Assembly: GCA_012845835.1 (NCBI GenBank)
Contig: JABAKD010000002.1
Location: forward strand, 7,372,603-7,436,602
Direction of reading: 5' to 3'
DNA from: Undaria pinnatifida
Taxonomy: Eukaryota > Sar > Phaeophyceae > Laminariales > Alariaceae
DNA: 64,000 bases
The stretch's first letter is position 1; each line of letters begins with the position of its first letter. This document shows, piece after piece, positions 1 through 9,986 of this stretch. The notes below the pieces were generated by a model. It ran no database searches and was not told the origin of the DNA. It worked only from the letters and a program-made list of their open reading frames with translations. Position numbers and translations under genes: made by a program.

Positions 1-865
1 TATCTTGTTTGTCTGCGCTTTTCGACTTCGCAATAGGCGCGGTCACGGCGAAGGTGCACTCAATGAACCACGCAAACTCTGCCAAAAAACCTAATGTGGA
101 GAAAAGCAAAACTGCTACCGTTTTTTTGCTACCGGGAAAAGAACACGACGAAACTCATGCCAAAAAACGATCGACCTGCTTTCGACGATTCTGGGACAAG
201 AATTCCCGTCATTCAAAAACCATTTCAGACGAAAAATGCCACCTATATATCGTAGAACGCCCTTTTCTTTGGTCTTGCAATGGCTCGGGATCACTCGCGC
301 GAGTGACCCTCCCCCTCCTTCGCGGTCTAACAGCTCTTGGGTTATAACTTCGCTGTATTGATTCCGCGTTGGAATGGTGAGCTACGCTGCACAAAAAAAA
401 AATGGCCTGGTGTGTGCGTAAGTGTTTTTGAGTTTTTTTCCCCTCAGGTAGGTGTAGAGTCACTCTCGTGCGAGTGCCTCCAAATACAGTAGTAGTAGCA
501 GCAAAGAAGGGGCGGTGTATGTGATACTACGACAATGCCGTACCTTTGATCCGAGTTTTCCGAGGCGCATCCTCACATGAGGAGCCCCACACAGACCCCA
601 CCCAAAAAAAAAACATGAGATATTGAGAACAGTAGAAGATGGAAAACGCAGCCCGATGAAAAAAAAACCTGCGGCGGCCTAGGCAAGAAAAACAACCACA
701 AAATGGTATACCTGGTATCAGACAACAATAATACTTGACATTCCCACAATTTCATTCACTTAAGATAAGTTGGAGGAGTCGCCCGTAAGGTAAGAAGCTC
801 CGACGATTGGTGGGGAGGTGGAGGAACCCCGGCGTCAGTCCGATTTTTTTCTTTTTTTTTTTCTG
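1..865. other. Left flank with MITE fragments
   Basis: No gene is supported here. Positions about 92-264 resemble the inner and right part of family A (a GGAGAAAA stretch, a degenerate GACGATT..CGTCATTCA block and an end reading ATCGTAGAACGC). Positions about 265-500 resemble family C: the palindrome CACTCGCGCGAGTGACCC at about 292, the block TGAGCTACGCTGC at about 378, and a second GAGTCACTC..GAGTG near 450. Positions 500-865 contain A-tracts and T-tracts and no recognised element. Open frames of 60-112 codons in this stretch lie across the repeats and are not believed to be genes. Confidence 0.5.
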
Positions 866-984
866 TTTGCCGTGGCGTGCGTCTTCCGCACCTTTCGAGT
901 CTCAACGCACTGGTTGCTCGTGAATTGCCCCTTGATTGATGAGTGACCCCACGGTAGAGGGGTCCGTTTTTTTAAGGGCCTCTT

Positions 985-1200
985 TGTTCGGTGGCTTGGG
1001 GTGACTCGCGCGAGTGACCCCCGTGTACCTTGCGGTAACAGCTTAATACTATTACGTCGTATAATACTATTATAGTGATGTGCTTAACATTCTCGACATG
1101 AGTCCGCAACGGGGTGGTTAGCTACGTTGCGCCAAACCAACCAACTACCTGACTTGTTTTGGTCAGTGAGCTACAGAGGCACTCGTGCGAGTACGATAGT
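985..1200 (+). mobile_element. Family C MITE, partial
   Basis: The stretch has the family C hallmarks in order: a GGCTTGGGGTGACTCG palindrome followed by GAGTGACCC near 1001, ATGAGTCCGCAACG near 1098, GGTTAGCTACGTTGCGCC near 1113, and GAGGCACTCGTGCGAGT near 1177. The terminal CCCTACCGTAGCC end is not present. It lies inside the interruption of the family B element and is absent from copy 2. Confidence 0.6.
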
Positions 1201-1276
1201 GTGATGGTATGATGATAGTATGCTAGAATGATCCTAGTAAACACCAGGTAGTGAAAAAGGGGGGCGCATTTTCATC

Positions 1277-1638
1277 GGACGTGTGCTACGATAGGAGGTG
1301 CACCGCTTTTTTTTTCTGAGCGTTCCTCAATTTAGGAGCTCAACCCCATTGCGACCTGAAACCCGTTTTCTTCGACAAAATTCCTTGGGTTTAGTATGGG
1401 GAGGGGCTGGGGGGCTCTAAAGGGGTCAAGGACCTGCTCCAAAAATTGTTTTGGAGAAAAATCAAAACCGCTACTTGTAACACCGCAGAAAAAACGCCAT
1501 GGCCTAGGTGCACAACAAGAATCATAGAAAATCAATGTGGTATAATCGATGAAGATTTTTGGGTTAAGGAGCCCCGTCATTCAGGAACGAATATAGACGA
1601 ACAAAAAAAACATGCTATCTCTATCTTAGCACGCGTCC
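1277..1638 (+). mobile_element. Family A MITE with nested family E
   Basis: The left end is GGACGTGTGCTACGATAGG and the right end is its inverted partner CTATCTTAGCACGCGTCC. The interior holds the family A landmarks TTTGGAGAAAA, GGCCTAGGTGCACAACAAGAATC and GGGTTAAGGAGCCCCGTCA. A 92-bp family E element (1339-1430) is inserted inside, which makes this copy longer than the 272-273 bp copies at 6461 and 28380. It is absent from the matching place in copy 2. Confidence 0.85.
1339..1430 (+). mobile_element. Family E short inverted-repeat element
   Basis: The left end is CTCAACCCCATTGCGACCTG and the right end is CTCTAAAGGGGTCAAG. The inside contains GAAACCCGTTTTC and TTTAGTATGGGGAGGGG. Other copies are at 15269, 35339, 48768 (reverse), 56692 (reverse), 57052 and 57898. 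It is nested inside a family A element, so it inserted after that copy of A. Confidence 0.75.
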
Positions 1639-2226
1639 CACGGCGGGGGTGCAGCAGATTCTAAGAAATTTCTGAAGCTCCCAACAGGAGGAGAAGCTCA
1701 AAATACTCTCTCACCCGACACACGGCGACATTCGTAGGGCATTCGATCGCGCAACCCGACCAACGCTCCTCCTATTATATACGATTATTGTAATGGTACT
1801 AAAATGACTACATGCTCGTAAAAGTATCAGGCCACATCACAAAACCGATGGTTTTACATTCGAGGAGCTCAACCGGCCAAAAAGGCAACTCCTACCGGGG
1901 AAGAGGGGATGGCTCCCTCTTTTTAGGTTGTGTTCCTTCACTCACCCACACTATCATGTGAGCGGACGCCGACGTCTCTTTTGATGGGACGACGAACTGG
2001 GCCATTCTGAAGTCATCAGGATTAGCGGAGAAGGACGATGGCACCCCTTCTCGCAAATAGTAAATAGTTCTCGCGTACTCGTAGTTGTTGTTGTTGCGCC
2101 TGAGGGAAGGAAAAGCAAAGATTACAAAACAAAACAAAAAACAGATAAGGTACAGTCAGTATCATAGTCGTATTCGATTTAAACAGTTACCCGTAAAAGG
2201 TACACACAATGCACTCGACACCATTA

Positions 2227-2496
2227 TGTAAGAGTATTGGACGGGGACACAAAGTGTCCCCGCCAGGTCTGCCAATTGGAGCAGGTCCTCGGTGAGTACT
2301 CACTTTGTTAACCTTGGCAGAGACGCAGCTTTATTCGATTCCACCAGAGCCCCGGATAGATTCTGAGATCCGAGGCACGTGCCTCCGATCTATTTCCTGA
2401 CTATCCCAAATATAAAACGCCAACCTTATCATACGAAACCTATAAAAAATATATCAATTCGAATAATTACAGGCCTTTCGAGGCCGAATCATAACA
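2227..2496 (-). repeat. Probable 3' LTR
   Basis: Read on the minus strand this about 270-bp segment begins TGTTATGATTCGGCC and ends CTTACA, the TG..CA ends usual for LTRs. An AATAAAGCTGCGTCTC block (a candidate polyadenylation signal) lies in its second half. Near the end is a perfect hairpin, GGGGACACAAAGTGTCCCC (2239-2260 region). The matching 5' LTR is absent, so the length cannot be confirmed by comparison, and no target duplication can be identified. Confidence 0.6.
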
Positions 2497-3000
2497 CCAG
2501 CCCACCCTGATGAGCACATATGCAGAAATATGGGAGATCCGGGAAACTCCGGTTCTACGAAGTAGACCATGAGTCGAAGATGCGGCTCCTCAAAACCCGC
2601 TCCCACACCTCTAACGGTCTGGCTATGGCGCCAGGAACACGCGAAGAAAAACAGTTGAAGAAAACGCAGGCCCTACAACAAGGCAAAAGCCACCCATCAA
2701 AGACCTGCTGCGTACCGCCGGTGTGGCTGGGGGGGGGCAGAAAGGGCTCTAGAACCTGCCGCATACCGCCGGTGTGGCGGGGGGGGCAGGAAAGGCTCTA
2801 CGGCAAACCAACAACAGAAAAGGTACTATGGCAAGGCTAGCCCTCGTCGATATGGAGGGGAACACAGGCGCTAACACAAGGGAGAAGTCATGCGAAAAAC
2901 CTCCCGCGGGCCATCGGCATGGCGGGGGGTTAGACGAGGAAACGACAAACACCCGGATGGAAGGTGGCCGCACTTACAGCCCCGCGAGGGGGGGAAGTGT

Positions 3001-3951
3001 CTAGCCGAAGGGCAAAGTACAACCAATACAACACACAAAAGATAAAAGATGGCACTCAGGCTCGTAAATAGCCCTGTACCACGTTGCGCGCAAACAGGGC
3101 ACCCTGGTCGCCCCCCGGCCCTGGGCTGAGGATGGCGTCGGCAGAGCGAAATGGAACAACGACGAAAAAGCGGCAGCCGTTCGCCCCAGATAGCGGAGTT
3201 TTACCCGAACCCTGGCCCGGCACTGAGCAGGGGGTTCGGCAGGACGAAAAGAAAAGAAAATAATGAAAGAACTGCCCCAAAACCAGACCAAAACTCTCAG
3301 AACACCACAAACAACCCGAAGACAAATACTCAACCTCATAACCCCAACAATATGGACAACTATCGAGGAGTGGTGGCGGCTTGAAAGTCGTTTAGCCACG
3401 GCCGCGCCTCGAGATTCATCCACGTCACGTTGGACCCCCCGAGGAAACGCGCTGGCGATGTGAACTTGCAGGCACCAAGAGCCTCGTACGGCTCCTGTCG
3501 AAGTCACGTAGCGCGCCGGGAGAAGAGGAAGTTTAATCGGTCCCGGGTCGTTCCGAAAGCGGACCAGGTATACTTTGTCCTCGGTAGTGCTCGCGGTAAT
3601 TTTTCCGAGCCACCATAACCCATCGTCTCCCTTGTACCAAAAGTGGGCTCCCTTTGGAAGCACCGTGTCGTGGTGGTGACGGAAAAAATCGGCGCGTGGA
3701 ACACAAGCGCAGCCCGGCGCTAGGAAACGTTCCCCGTTGTTTCGGGAGAGCTCGCGCTGTGCCGCCCCGATCGGCATTCGGCGGTAGAGGCGGTTGGTTT
3801 GGCGGTGCTGGTCCGGGGTTCCGGCCCAATAGCGCAAGATGTGGGAACCGGAGAGGTGGAGGTCCATTTCCCGCTTCCTGGAAGGTTCGGAGAGTCCCGC
3901 CCAACGCGTCTTGCATAGCACCGCGATGACGCCACCTCGCCCCCGATCCAA
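3001..3951 (-). pseudogene. Retrotransposon polyprotein C-terminus (chromodomain-like)
   Basis: This is a 316-codon open frame with no initiator ATG; it opens at the 5' truncation of the element. Residues about 10-45 contain TRWAGLSEPSRKREMDL and ILRYW. This spacing is typical of the chromodomain that follows integrase in Ty3/gypsy chromoviruses. The usual aromatic residue after EPS is replaced by R, so the cage is probably incomplete. Residues about 100-150 contain FWYKGDDGLWWLGKI and VYLVRF, a small beta-barrel-like (Tudor/SH3-like) segment. The last 130 residues look noncoding (basic and hydrophobic runs). Reverse transcriptase, RNase H and integrase core are absent, so this is a non-functional remnant. 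The family assignment comes from sequence pattern only. Confidence 0.6.
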
Positions 3952-4976
3952 TACGGTATACGTAGTGCACCCGATTAAAGTGTGGCTCGGGTGCGGTTAT
4001 TGCGACTGAGCGAAGGGAATCGAGGGAGAAACACGATTGATAGAACTACCAGGTATGTATCACACAGATGTAAAGTAAAATTTACCCGATATGACCAGTA
4101 CCACATAATATTAGTAGACTAGCATTATTTATATGCCCTGTAGTGTATATAGTTACAAGTAGTAAGAACGTTATGCCCCCATTTATTTCACTACATTATA
4201 CAAAGGCTCCGCATGGCTGCCGGCTTTCGCCAGCAACCATGCGTTGGACAGGACAAGGCAGCACGACGACTTGTTCGATTCAATATTCGATAGAGCATAA
4301 ACCGTTACCACACACAGTCTACGCGTAAACTATGTAAAGTAATGCCAAGATGTGACATATAGACTGGCAATGGACTACTAAATACTGCCGTTTCTTACGT
4401 GACTCCGATCCCGATCTTCATCATATTTTGATCGGATGAATCTGAGCCTCCATGCAGACTCACCCTCTAGTCTAGCCACGAAGAGACGTGTCGAGTGAGT
4501 TTTTTTATGTTTCGACTCGATCGAGCATCCGGGGCCAGCAACGTGGTGACCATGTTTGCTGCATGTTCTCTACGTAGCCACTAAAAGAGGCATCTGCCAT
4601 ACCATGCATGGTAATATATCCACTACAGTAGATCCGAGGCTTGCAGACCGACCCTCTGTGTAGTCTACAGTCTGATCGTGGAGATACTTACTACTTGCTG
4701 ACGGTGTTCCAGGTGTGAAACACGGCGTCGCTGCCTTCATCATTCAACTTCTCGAATGTTACTATAATGCTGCTGCTGCTTGTTGCTGTAGATCGCTCAC
4801 TTTGGTAGATAGAGTAGTACGATATAGCACGTAAGAATCAGGCAGATAAGACTTTCCGGCTCGAGGTATAGACGAAAAAAAAGTACAATACCTATGGCCA
4901 TTTTTGTCTGATCGCTGATCGTTCATTGGCCGGGGATCATACATAAAGTATATGGGGACAATTGGATCCCATCCCG
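3952..4976. other. Duplicated noncoding block
   Basis: This matches 25600-26775 in copy 2. I see no gene or element ends in it. Copy 2 contains an extra reverse family F element (25862-25970) at the place corresponding to about 4190, and an expanded GGGCA tract at 26016-26038. Short AGTCTA words differ between the copies (for example near 4662 and 26452). Confidence 0.6.
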
Positions 4977-5662
4977 GGATCAGAATCCATCAACGAATAT
5001 GCGACTCCGACACCCCGGGAACGAACACAAATACCACCAGGATCTATACCCTCCCGCACGGTGTGGAAACCCCAACCCACCGACCGGCCGATCTCTCATT
5101 GGCTAGGAGTCGTATGTACAGAATCAGCTCCACCCGGCGAGGATAGAGTCCCATCTCCAGTCCGGAGGTAATTGTTTATCTCTAAAATTAAGACAAACCG
5201 GGGAAGAAAACCGACTTCTTTCGGGCCGACACCGCCTCGCACGGTGTCGAAACCCCAATCGCGTTGGCTAAAATCGCTGATTGGTTCGAGCTCCACCGCG
5301 CCGCCCCACCTAGAAGGTATAAGGTCCCATCCCCGGTTCAGAAATCCCTCGAATCTGTACAGCTCCAACAACGCGGGAAATATAACGATGATCTCCCGGG
5401 TCGACACCGCCCCGCACGGCGTGTAAATCCCAACCACATAGGCTTACTCCTGATTGGATGGTAGGCGTTTACTCAATAAGCTCGCAATATGTTTTGATCA
5501 ACTCGGGTTTTCTCGCACATTACTAGCATAGGGCAAAACCTAGCAACGCGACCGCAATTGGACCAAGTGTACTTCTTTGCAGAATAGAACGCACAAAAAA
5601 GCGATTTTGAGCTTGTATCAGGTTATTGTGCCGAGCAAACACGCTCAAAATGAGGATAAGTA
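4977..5662 (+). repeat. Tandem repeat of about 180 bp, three units, copy 1 only
   Basis: The block CGCACGGTGTGGAAACCCC recurs in variant form at 5055, 5238 and 5413 (spacings 183 and 175). Each unit also carries a TTGGCTA or ATTGG block and a CTCCACC..GTCCCATC block. Copy 2 joins CCATCCCGGGA directly to AACTTGAACAGC, so this 0.69 kb block is either an insertion in copy 1 or a loss in copy 2. No protein family is recognised in the overlapping short frames, including the 113-codon frame on the minus strand. Confidence 0.75.
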
Positions 5663-6166
5663 ACACTTGAACAGCACCACACAAACGCCATAGAAATGAA
5701 CGAATTAGAGCGATTTATGTATACTGACCAGTAACAACAGTCAGTAGCCAGCGCACGGCTCTGCCAACCACACAACGAGGCGGTCGAAAACACTATTATA
5801 CCTTGAGAAACACACCTTTAATACTGCACCCACGCTTGTGGGGACAAACATATTTGGGATTAGTGTGGAATATTTATGCGGTCCTGAAAGATGGACCAAT
5901 GCGGACAGACTCGTTGGAGCGGCAATGAAAAATAACGACAAAACATACATGGTTTCCCCTGAGATTTGTAAAATTGACTCCATTGTACTTTTGTTGCCTC
6001 CAGTAGTAGCCAGCGTCACAACACAGCACACACAGCACGGCAAAACACAGCACATCTACACACTGCGTCCGCGACGGTTTCCTATTGATCAAGCAGGGCG
6101 GACTGGCGCCGATATCACTGCTGCTGCCGGTATTGCTCGGAACTTGACAAAGCCTGATACAATTTT

Positions 6167-6450
6167 TATCCCCTACCGCTGTTTAAAGGAGCCACTCCGT
6201 CGTATTTTGCCTTCGACCACTCTTCAAACCATGGTTCAAAGAAAGTCTCGAGAGCATCTATTGCAGGCACACACGAGATTTTGTACGTAGATGTCGTAGA
6301 ACATATGGCACGAAAAGCACGCCATCATTTTCTCGCGCGCTAGGCTGCGGGATAAGCAAGCCATCCATCTCTGCATTACAACGAATGTCTCGATCCCGGC
6401 CGAGCTTCGTGGCGGTGCTCTTGGCATCCATCTTCGCTGCGCTGGCTCTG
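6167..6450 (-). pseudogene. Broken counterpart of the minus-strand ORF at 27286-27627
   Basis: This is the copy 1 equivalent of the 113-codon frame in copy 2. Residues corresponding to RDxDxRxNxEMDG, VPQP and GVLFVPYVLRHL are visible, as is the downstream FFEPWFEEWSKAK. A 4-bp shortening of a GATA repeat near 6285 shifts the frame after VLRHL, and a stop follows about ten codons later. The protein is not recognised. The number of amino-acid changes relative to copy 2 gives no clear sign of constraint. Confidence 0.35.
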
Positions 6451-6460
6451 TTTTTAATCG

Positions 6461-6733
6461 AGGACGCGTGCTACGATAGAGGTTCACCACTTTGTTTCTT
6501 AATACTACCCCTCTATTTGGGAGCTTAAGACATACCTCTCCCAAAGACTAATTTGGAGAAAATATAAGACTGCTATGATACCGGATGAAAAAGCCTGTGG
6601 CCTAGGTACGCAACGAGAATCAGGCAAAACAACAAAATGGTCTCCATTTTCGACAATTTTGGGTTAAGGAGCCCCGTTATTCAGAAACCATTTTCGCCAA
6701 AAAACGGTATAACTCTATCGTAGCACGCGTCCT
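6461..6733 (+). mobile_element. Family A MITE (reference copy)
   Basis: This is a 273-bp element with near-perfect terminal inverted repeats: AGGACGCGTGCTACGATAGA at the left and TCTATCGTAGCACGCGTCCT at the right. Interior landmarks are GGGAGCTTAAGACATACC, CTCCCAAA..TTTGGAGAAAA, CCTAGGTACGCAACGAGAATC and GGGTTAAGGAGCCCCGTTAT. There is no coding capacity. The orthologous copy is 28380-28651. The left flank differs completely from the copy 2 flank, because a 0.8 kb block present in copy 2 ends exactly at this element's left edge. Confidence 0.93.
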
Positions 6734-7189
6734 GTATGTGCCCGCGAGGTACTTGAAAGAGCCACCCCTCTTGCGAGTGGTGAAAAACTCAAAATCAGGT
6801 AGTAAAAACGGACGTATTAATGTGTATTAACATCCCTCCTACCGTAGCCAGGAAGATTGCGCATCGCGCTAAGTGGGCACATCACAATGTCACGGTTGAG
6901 GCCACTCACCAGCAGTACTGCCCATCGGGGAACACGTGCTGAAGCCAGGACCCGGGTGGCACCTACAAAAATACATCAAACCACACAACACAACAACATC
7001 GTGTTCGAGGGAGGCGGGGCGCGGTTTTAGCTGTCAACTTTGCTCAAAGGTAGTGATTGGGGGGTGAGGGCTAGACCTCGGCAAGTGAGGAGTTCCTGGG
7101 GACATTTCGTTGCACGCGTATACCGTAGCATGCATCTCGATGAAGGGTCATTCCCGCCGAGTGCGAGGGTGAATGGTGGAGGTGGAGCG

Positions 7190-7445
7190 GCAGGGGGGGA
7201 GGGGTGTACTCAGTATGTTCATGGCCGTAATCGTATGGCCATAGACCCTCGCATCCCCACTCTGTCGGGACGGGGCACGTCGGGTTTTCACCAACCAGAG
7301 GCCGACAGTGCTTGCACCAAGCGCGAAGCGCCGTGCGGTGCTCGGCGAGTCGCATAAAGGGTGAACTCCATCCTTCCAAGAACCGCTCGTAAGACGGACT
7401 TCGGCACCTTGTGCCTACTTTCTTGCTTACGGATGACAGCGCCAA
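7190..7445 (+). repeat. Family D element
   Basis: The family D landmarks in order are GGTGTACTCAGTATG, CATGGCCGTAATCGTATGG, CGGGACGGGGCACGTCGGG, GTGCTTGCACCAAGCGCGAAG and GGTGCTCGGCGAGTCGCAT, followed by AACCGCTCGTAAGACGGAC. Other copies are at 8035-8215 (diverged), 29130-29345, 58326-58499 and in part near 10600 and 30520. No protein is recognised in any frame. Confidence 0.7.
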
Positions 7446-7877
7446 TGAGTTACTTTGTTTTCTGGTGTGGCCACTCCAGATAGAGCAATGGATATTGCTA
7501 TGATCGTGCCTCGTTGATGTCTTACCATGAGGTGGGGGGGGGGGGGGGTAACAATTGCATCATGCACGGCCGCAATCCGTGGGACAGTTAAACACGTGCA
7601 ATACGGTATCTGGGAGCACAAATTGTTTCCTGGGGCTCCATGCTTGAGCAGCTCTATACCCGACCCAGAACCTACTTTTTGAGGGAATGAAAGTGCAACC
7701 CGAGAAACAAGCGCATAGCACTAGGTGTAAAACGGAAAAAAAGCGCGAAAAAAAAGGAAAATGGCATTCCAGCGATATTCGGTTGAGGAGCCCGCAATCT
7801 CGCCAATTAATGTGGCTGCGATATAGATAGCTTTCGTCTTAAAACACTGACATATGGCTCTAATTTTACATTTTGGG

Positions 7878-7985
7878 CTAACAATTAGTTTGTATGACTG
7901 ACTGTCAACTAAGCGTTTAACTGTTTTGTCAGTGCTAAGACATTGCCAAAAATGTCAGTTATAAAACTCAAGTTTAATTGTTAGC
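7878..7985. mobile_element. Short foldback element inside a family A remnant
   Basis: The left arm GCTAACAATTA (7878-7888) is the exact inverse of the right arm TAATTGTTAGC (7975-7985). The inside is AT-rich with two inverse GTCAGT/ACTGAC-like words. It sits within a family A right half, separating the GAGGAGCCCGCAAT block from the CCTCTAGCATGGCACGCGTC terminus, so it looks like a nested insertion of about 108 bp. Confidence 0.5.
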
Positions 7986-8034
7986 ACAATGCCAAAACGT
8001 GCAATTAATACCTCTAGCATGGCACGCGTCCGTA

Positions 8035-8215
8035 TACCCCTCGCATCCCTACAATTCAGGAACACGAATCTGGTTTTCACCGACCAGACAGGCGTTGCGC
8101 GCGACAAGCTTGAGAGCGCCGCGAGGTGTTCGGCGGGTTGCATGAGCGCGGTGGAGATGCATCCTACTAAGAACCGCTCGTGAGACGGACTCCGGCACCT
8201 TGTGGTGCGTATCAT
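8035..8215 (+). repeat. Diverged family D copy
   Basis: CCCCTCGCATCCCTAC, GGTTTTCACCGACCAGA, GGTGTTCGGCGGGTTGCAT and AAGAACCGCTCGTGAGACGG match the D element at 7190-7445 with many substitutions. It directly follows the right terminus of a family A remnant. Confidence 0.65.
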
Positions 8216-9299
8216 GGTACTTTTGTTTGCAGCATGGATGTCGGCGTTGCGTGACTTGATCGGGGGAGGGGACGGTGTATCCCGTACACATGTTGGGACG
8301 CGCATGCGGTGTGGTAGGTAAGGGTGGGCGTATCAAACTTGTTTTTAGGCTCCTCACCTTCAGGATACGTAGAGCGATCGAGCAATTGAGGTAGCACATT
8401 TACGCCGGTACGGCTCTGACTTGCACGGGGTTTCTCATCGAGGGTGTACTCAATGCCGAACAAAAGGGTATGGTACTACGGGGGATCTTCATAAATACCA
8501 ATACCCCCTTGTTCACTAGTGTGTTGGAGCTATCAAACTACATATATACTATCATACTACCATACTATCGTACTATACATACTGTCATATACTTGCAAGG
8601 ATGACTCCGTACCTCACGGAAGAAAATAGCTAAGGCCATTTGTTTTGGCACAGCGTACCTTACCGTTCTATCGCGTGCGGCTTGATAAACATATCTGAAA
8701 GTTAATGCGCGGCACTGAAAGCTTAACAACACAACAAAGCAACGGGGGGGGCCATTCGCGCGCCGAGTGATCCCGAGCCACTGAAAAAAAAGAAGCCCCA
8801 ACAGTGACCCCCCCTACAGTACCATACAGTAATGTATCAGGGTTATATTTCGGGCGTGTGGCGTAAAAGAGTGTTACCTCTATCATCGTAGAACGCTCAA
8901 AACGTAGCGGACCTATGAGGCTATTGTAGGGGGGGTGTATATTATTTTCCACTGCTGCTGGCTTTGGGCCACTCACCCGAGTGGTTCTGTACCTCACAGC
9001 CCAACAGCCTTCCGGGATTTTTTTCAACCCAGCGTAGCTAACCATTCCACGGCAGGTGTCGTCGTCGCAATCGAAGTGTATGAAAAAAGAAAAAACCTAA
9101 TACTGCAAAGGAACAGGGAGGTCACGAAAAGGAACAGGGAGGTCACGCTCGCGAGAGTGAGCCTTCACCCACCGATAAAAATGGCCCTAACGACGACCCC
9201 CTCCCTTTGGTCAGGGCGTGCGATGCTGTCTATCCGGCAGTGTCAAGCTTGAGTCTCATGCCAGACCGTGCCTACAGTACGGGGCGGGGTCACTTTTTG

Positions 9300-9520
9300 G
9301 GCGTTTTTCATCGATGGGTTGGGCTCACTCGCGCGAGTGACCCCCCTTTGTTCCTTGTGTGGTCTCAAGCTTTCGTGGTTTTGCTCCGAGAGCGATATGG
9401 AACCATTCTTCTACGGAGTGGTAAGCTGCAGTGCGCCAATCAAGTAGCCTCGTGATACTAGTACGCAGTGAGGTACAGAGTCATCCCGGTGGGTGTCTAA
9501 AACCCGGCGGCGAAAACGAG
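9300..9520 (+). mobile_element. Family C MITE, partial
   Basis: The element shows CACTCGCGCGAGTGACCC near 9327, a TGGTAAGCTGCAGTGCGCC block near 9420 and GAGGTACAGAGTCATCC near 9470. It lacks a clean CTACCGTAGCC terminus and runs into the next C element. The TGTGGTCTCAAGC block is the C interior. Confidence 0.6.
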
Positions 9521-9528
9521 CGTGCCCT

Positions 9529-9782
9529 CCGTACCGCAGGGGGGCCCCTTTTGGGGCCTATTTTTTCAGTGGCTCAGGGTCACTCGCGTGAGTGATTCCC
9601 TGTTACTATTCTTTTGTAATATAGTGACATGAATCCGCAACGCAATAGTTGGCCACGCTGCGCCAAGCATATCGCGTAAAGTATTTTCGTCAGTGAGGAC
9701 AGAGTCACTCGTGAGAGTGGCTCAAATCTCATACCTGGTAGTGAAAAAGGGGGGCGTATCAACATCCCCCCTACCGTAGCCT
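9529..9782 (+). mobile_element. Family C MITE (reference copy)
   Basis: This is a 254-bp element with inverted ends: GTACCGCAGGGGGGCC at the left and CCCCCTACCGTAGCC at the right. Inside are CACTCGCGTGAGTGA near 9580, ATGAATCCGCAACG near 9628, GTTGGCCACGCTGCGCC near 9649 and GAGTCACTCGTGAGAGTG near 9702. In copy 2 the same locus (29606-29685) keeps both termini but has lost the middle, so an internal deletion occurred after the duplication. Confidence 0.88.
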
Positions 9783-9986
9783 TAGTATCGTGCTGTTTAA
9801 TATTTTTCGATATGAAATCCCCAATGGGATGGTTGGCGGGGCTACGCCAAGAAGCCAACCGTCTCGTTTGTTTACGTTAACGAGGTACAAATCCAGTCGT
9901 GCGAGTCACCCAAACCTCGGCAGTGAAAAAGGGTATACCCCTTTCTTACCGTTGTAGCCGTTTTACCCCCTCCTTACCGTAGCCTT
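9783..9986 (+). mobile_element. Family C element, partial, adjacent
   Basis: The stretch contains GATGGTTGGCGGGGCTACGCC, AACGAGGTACAAATCCAGTCG, GTCACCCAAACCTC and two CTTACCGT..GTAGCC ends near 9950 and 9985. It lacks the left half of family C. It is retained in copy 2 (29690-29890). Confidence 0.6.

Larger units (their letters stand above)
941..1915 (+). mobile_element. Family B MITE, interrupted by family C and A sequences
   Basis: The left end reads GAGTGACCCCACGGTAG and the right end reads CTACCGGGG..GGGGATGGCTC. The uninterrupted counterpart in copy 2 is 24945-25209. In copy 1 the left terminus is broken near 958, and about 680 bp of family C-like and family A sequence follows before the B sequence resumes near 1636 with CCCACGGCGGGGGTGCAGCAG. 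The interior includes the GGCATTCGATCGCGCAACC block typical of B. The interruption happened after the segmental duplication, or was lost from copy 2. Confidence 0.7.
2227..3951 (-). mobile_element. LTR retrotransposon remnant (pol 3' end plus 3' LTR)
   Basis: This 1.7 kb block is present only in copy 1. Copy 2 runs straight from the GCACTCGACA block to GGTATACGTAGTGCACCC (about 25580-25620). Read on the minus strand it contains the C-terminal part of a polyprotein (3951-3001), a noncoding stretch, a purine-rich run just before the LTR (about 2497-2510) and one LTR (2496-2227). The 5' LTR, gag and the enzymatic part of pol are missing. Two imperfect copies of a 51-bp unit with CCTGCTGCGTACCGCC lie at 2704 and 2755 in the noncoding part. 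The outer ends share a short inverted match (GTATTGGA..GGGG), probably by chance. Confidence 0.75.
7590..9450. other. Copy 1-specific 1.86 kb block
   Basis: Copy 2 passes directly from the CATGCACGGCCGCAATCC block (29500) to CGCAGTGAGGTACAGAGTCATCCC (29540). In copy 1 this block lies between them. It contains the right half of a family A element (about 7770-8031, ending GGCACGCGTCC), a foldback (7878-7985), a diverged family D copy (8035-8215), a degenerate family C stretch in reverse (about 8560-9040) and part of another family C (9090-9450). No gene is supported. Confidence 0.65.

Noticed and set aside
5838-6290. 150-codon plus-strand gene
   Set aside because: The corresponding copy 2 sequence has an 11-bp difference near 26981 that shifts the frame, and no domain is recognised; lengths near 150 codons are expected a few times by chance in 64 kb.
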